Assembly: GCF_900106075.1 (NCBI RefSeq)
Contig: NZ_LT629794.1
Span: 310,001 to 374,000, forward strand
Origin: Polaribacter sp. Hel1_33_78
GTDB lineage: Bacteria > Bacteroidota > Bacteroidia > Flavobacteriales > Flavobacteriaceae
Direction of reading: 5' to 3'
Length of the DNA: 64,000 nt
The notes under the pieces are model-generated. The model was not told the origin of the DNA, ran no database searches, and saw nothing but the letters and a program-made list of their open reading frames with translations. Both the position numbers and the translations under genes were made by a program. How positions within the stretch are numbered: the stretch's first letter is position 1; each line of letters starts with the position of its first letter. Positions 62,669-64,000 of the stretch are shown here, one piece after another.

Positions 62669-64000
62669 CTAAAACTTAAAAGTAACTCCAACTAAGAAGT
62701 TTCTAGTTGCTTGCGGATAATAACCAGCACCATCTAAAGTAGTAGTTTGATTTGCGGCAGACCAAGTATCATCGTAAGTGTAATAGTAACCCCTATCTAC
62801 ATATTCTGTATTAAAAAGGTTATTTATCAAAGCAGAAAACACTACGGATTTAAATATTTTAGCAGGTTTAATTTCATAAACAACATTTAAATCAGAAGTA
62901 AAAAAGCTATCTAAAACATCGTTACTAGAAACGGTACTGCTAAAATTACTCATAAACTGTTTGCCAACAAATTTAGATAAGAATGAAATTTGTAAGTTTT
63001 CTAAAGGATTGTACAAAAATATATTTCCAACAACGATATCAGGAGAAAAAGACAAATTTGTATTTCCTAAATTTTCTAGTTTCCCATCTATTTGAGCAAT
63101 AAGATTTTTGTTTTTATTTGAGCTAAAAGCGACATTTGGTTTCATAGAGAATTTATCAGATAATGTAAGATCAGCATCAATCTCTAAACCAAGTCTGTAA
63201 CTATTACCAGAAGTTGTTCTTATGGGTGCACCAACATCATCGATAGCGCCAGTTAATACCAACTGATTTTTATAATCCATGTAATAGATATTGGTGTTTA
63301 ATTTGATGTTTTCTTTTTTCAAACGCCATCCAAATTCTAAATCATTTAACGTTTCAGGAGTTGTAACTCCACTTTCAAAATCATTTCTTTTGGGCTCTCT
63401 ATTGGCAACTGCAAAAGAGGTATATAAATTATTGTAATCGTTAATTTTATAAGTCAATCCAAACTTAGGGTTAAAAAAGTTAAAGCTAGCATCAACATTA
63501 ATATTTGCCAAGTCAGAAGTAATTCCTTCTGTTAGATAGTTTACAAATCTTCCTTGCACATCTGCATAACCAGAAAGTCTCGTATTAATTTTAAACGTTG
63601 CTTTTGCAAAAATTGAGAAGTCTGTTTTTTTAGCGTCAGAAAAGTAATAACGATCTCTTATATTAGTGTTTTCAGCTAAACGTTCTCCCCAAATAACTTC
63701 ACCAAAATGATCTCCAGTATAACGAGAATAGGATATTCCGGAAATGAAATTCAGTTTATCCGTTTTATAATTTGTGTTGAAATTTACCACATAAAAATCG
63801 TTGTCTAACCAACGTCTTACAATAACATCTGTGCCATCAACGATTAAATTATTAAAATCACTAGCAGCTTCCTCTTCTTTAAATTGCTCAAAAAATCCAG
63901 CACCTTTTGTGTAGTTCAAGGCTAAATTTGTAGACCAACTTTTATTCAATTTTTCATTCCAATGCAATTGATAATGATTTTGTTGATAGTCATCAACTTC
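62669..64000 (-). CDS. TonB-dependent outer-membrane receptor, C-terminal part (5' end outside window)
   Basis: The frame is open to the right edge (the visible protein continues upstream of the apparent TTG start at 63967), so only about 443 C-terminal residues are seen. They show alternating beta-strands of a 22-stranded barrel: FINFNTNYKT-like strands, FGLTYKINDYNNLYTSFAVANREPKRNDFE (in part), LNDLEFGWRLKKENIKLNTN. It ends with the barrel closure motif FLVGVTFKF, with terminal aromatic F. The segment ANREPKRNDFESG is typical of vitamin or metallophore receptors. The substrate cannot be assigned without the plug domain. Confidence 0.9.
   Translation of the reverse strand, partial: EVDDYQQNHYQLHWNEKLNKSWSTNLALNYTKGAGFFEQFKEEEAASDFNNLIVDGTDVIVRRWLDNDFYVVNFNTNYKTDKLNFISGISYSRYTGDHFGEVIWGERLAENTNIRDRYYFSDAKKTDFSIFAKATFKINTRLSGYADVQGRFVNYLTEGITSDLANINVDASFNFFNPKFGLTYKINDYNNLYTSFAVANREPKRNDFESGVTTPETLNDLEFGWRLKKENIKLNTNIYYMDYKNQLVLTGAIDDVGAPIRTTSGNSYRLGLEIDADLTLSDKFSMKPNVAFSSNKNKNLIAQIDGKLENLGNTNLSFSPDIVVGNIFLYNPLENLQISFLSKFVGKQFMSNFSSTVSSNDVLDSFFTSDLNVVYEIKPAKIFKSVVFSALINNLFNTEYVDRGYYYTYDDTWSAANQTTTLDGAGYYPQATRNFLVGVTFKF

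Noticed and set aside
1..64000. CRISPR arrays, insertion sequences, rRNA, prophage or replication origin
   Set aside because: No regularly spaced repeats, transposase genes, rRNA segments, phage gene sets or DnaA-box clusters were seen in the window.

Overview
The window is AT-rich chromosomal DNA of a marine-type member of the Flavobacteriaceae (Bacteroidota), most like Polaribacter or a close relative. The assignment rests on gene content (alternative complex III with a downstream cytochrome oxidase, a DUF2723 membrane protein, an OlsF-type acyltransferase, a 632-residue PurF-like protein, GapN, a SPOR protein), on the lack of strong Shine-Dalgarno sequences, and on many matches to the Bacteroidota promoter -7 element TAnnTTTG. 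I see no prophage, insertion sequence, CRISPR array or rRNA; one tRNA gene (Gln, TTG) is present. The genus is inferred from memory of gene order, not from a search.

Layout. 1-650 (minus): end of a suf Fe-S cluster locus (DUF59 protein, cut by the window edge, and sufE). 830-3720 (plus): PfkB sugar kinase and a divergent PurF-like amidotransferase. 3838-5707 (minus): superoxide dismutase and fructose-1,6-bisphosphatase. 5888-9977 (plus): GNAT acetyltransferase, monofunctional aspartokinase, OlsF-like ornithine-lipid acyltransferase, small four-helix membrane protein. 9974-16050 (minus): Sua5/TsaC, a long RluA-family pseudouridine synthase, an unknown 125-residue protein and DNA polymerase I. 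16378-17982 (plus): membrane metallophosphoesterase and a thioredoxin-fold protein without catalytic cysteines. 18073-21189 (minus): large DUF2723 membrane protein. 21360 (plus): tRNA-Gln.

21494-37938 is an amino-acid block. thrA-thrB-thrC lies on the minus strand, preceded by a short reading frame ending in seven consecutive Thr codons. An unknown helical-repeat protein follows. leuA, leuB and ilvD-ilvB-ilvN-ilvC-ilvA lie on the plus strand, and ilvD is preceded by a 20-codon Ile/Val-rich peptide plus an intrinsic terminator. Together these genes convert aspartate to threonine and threonine plus pyruvate to isoleucine, valine and the leucine precursor. The two leader sequences look like attenuators answering to the end products. 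leuC and leuD are not in the window.

38103-45889: NADP-dependent GapN, a universal stress protein, the rimP-nusA-infB operon (with a promoter, a terminator-like hairpin and a 16-codon upstream frame covering that hairpin), and a SPOR protein. 46086-57447 (plus): actABCDEF-coxB-coxA, the quinol:cytochrome c oxidoreductase (alternative complex III) and its oxygen-reducing partner. 57582-62531 (plus): ruvB, a SulP anion transporter, then a sulfur-handling set (persulfide-dioxygenase-like MBL/rhodanese protein, rhodanese lipoprotein, HMA metal-binding protein). 62669-64000 (minus): C-terminal part of a TonB-dependent receptor, cut by the window edge.

Most original observations: the putative Thr leader (26328-26432), the Ile/Val leader and terminator (30828-30955), and the uORF/hairpin element before rimP (40751-40801). 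None of these falls in an annotated gene, and together they suggest that leader-peptide attenuation is widely used in this genome.
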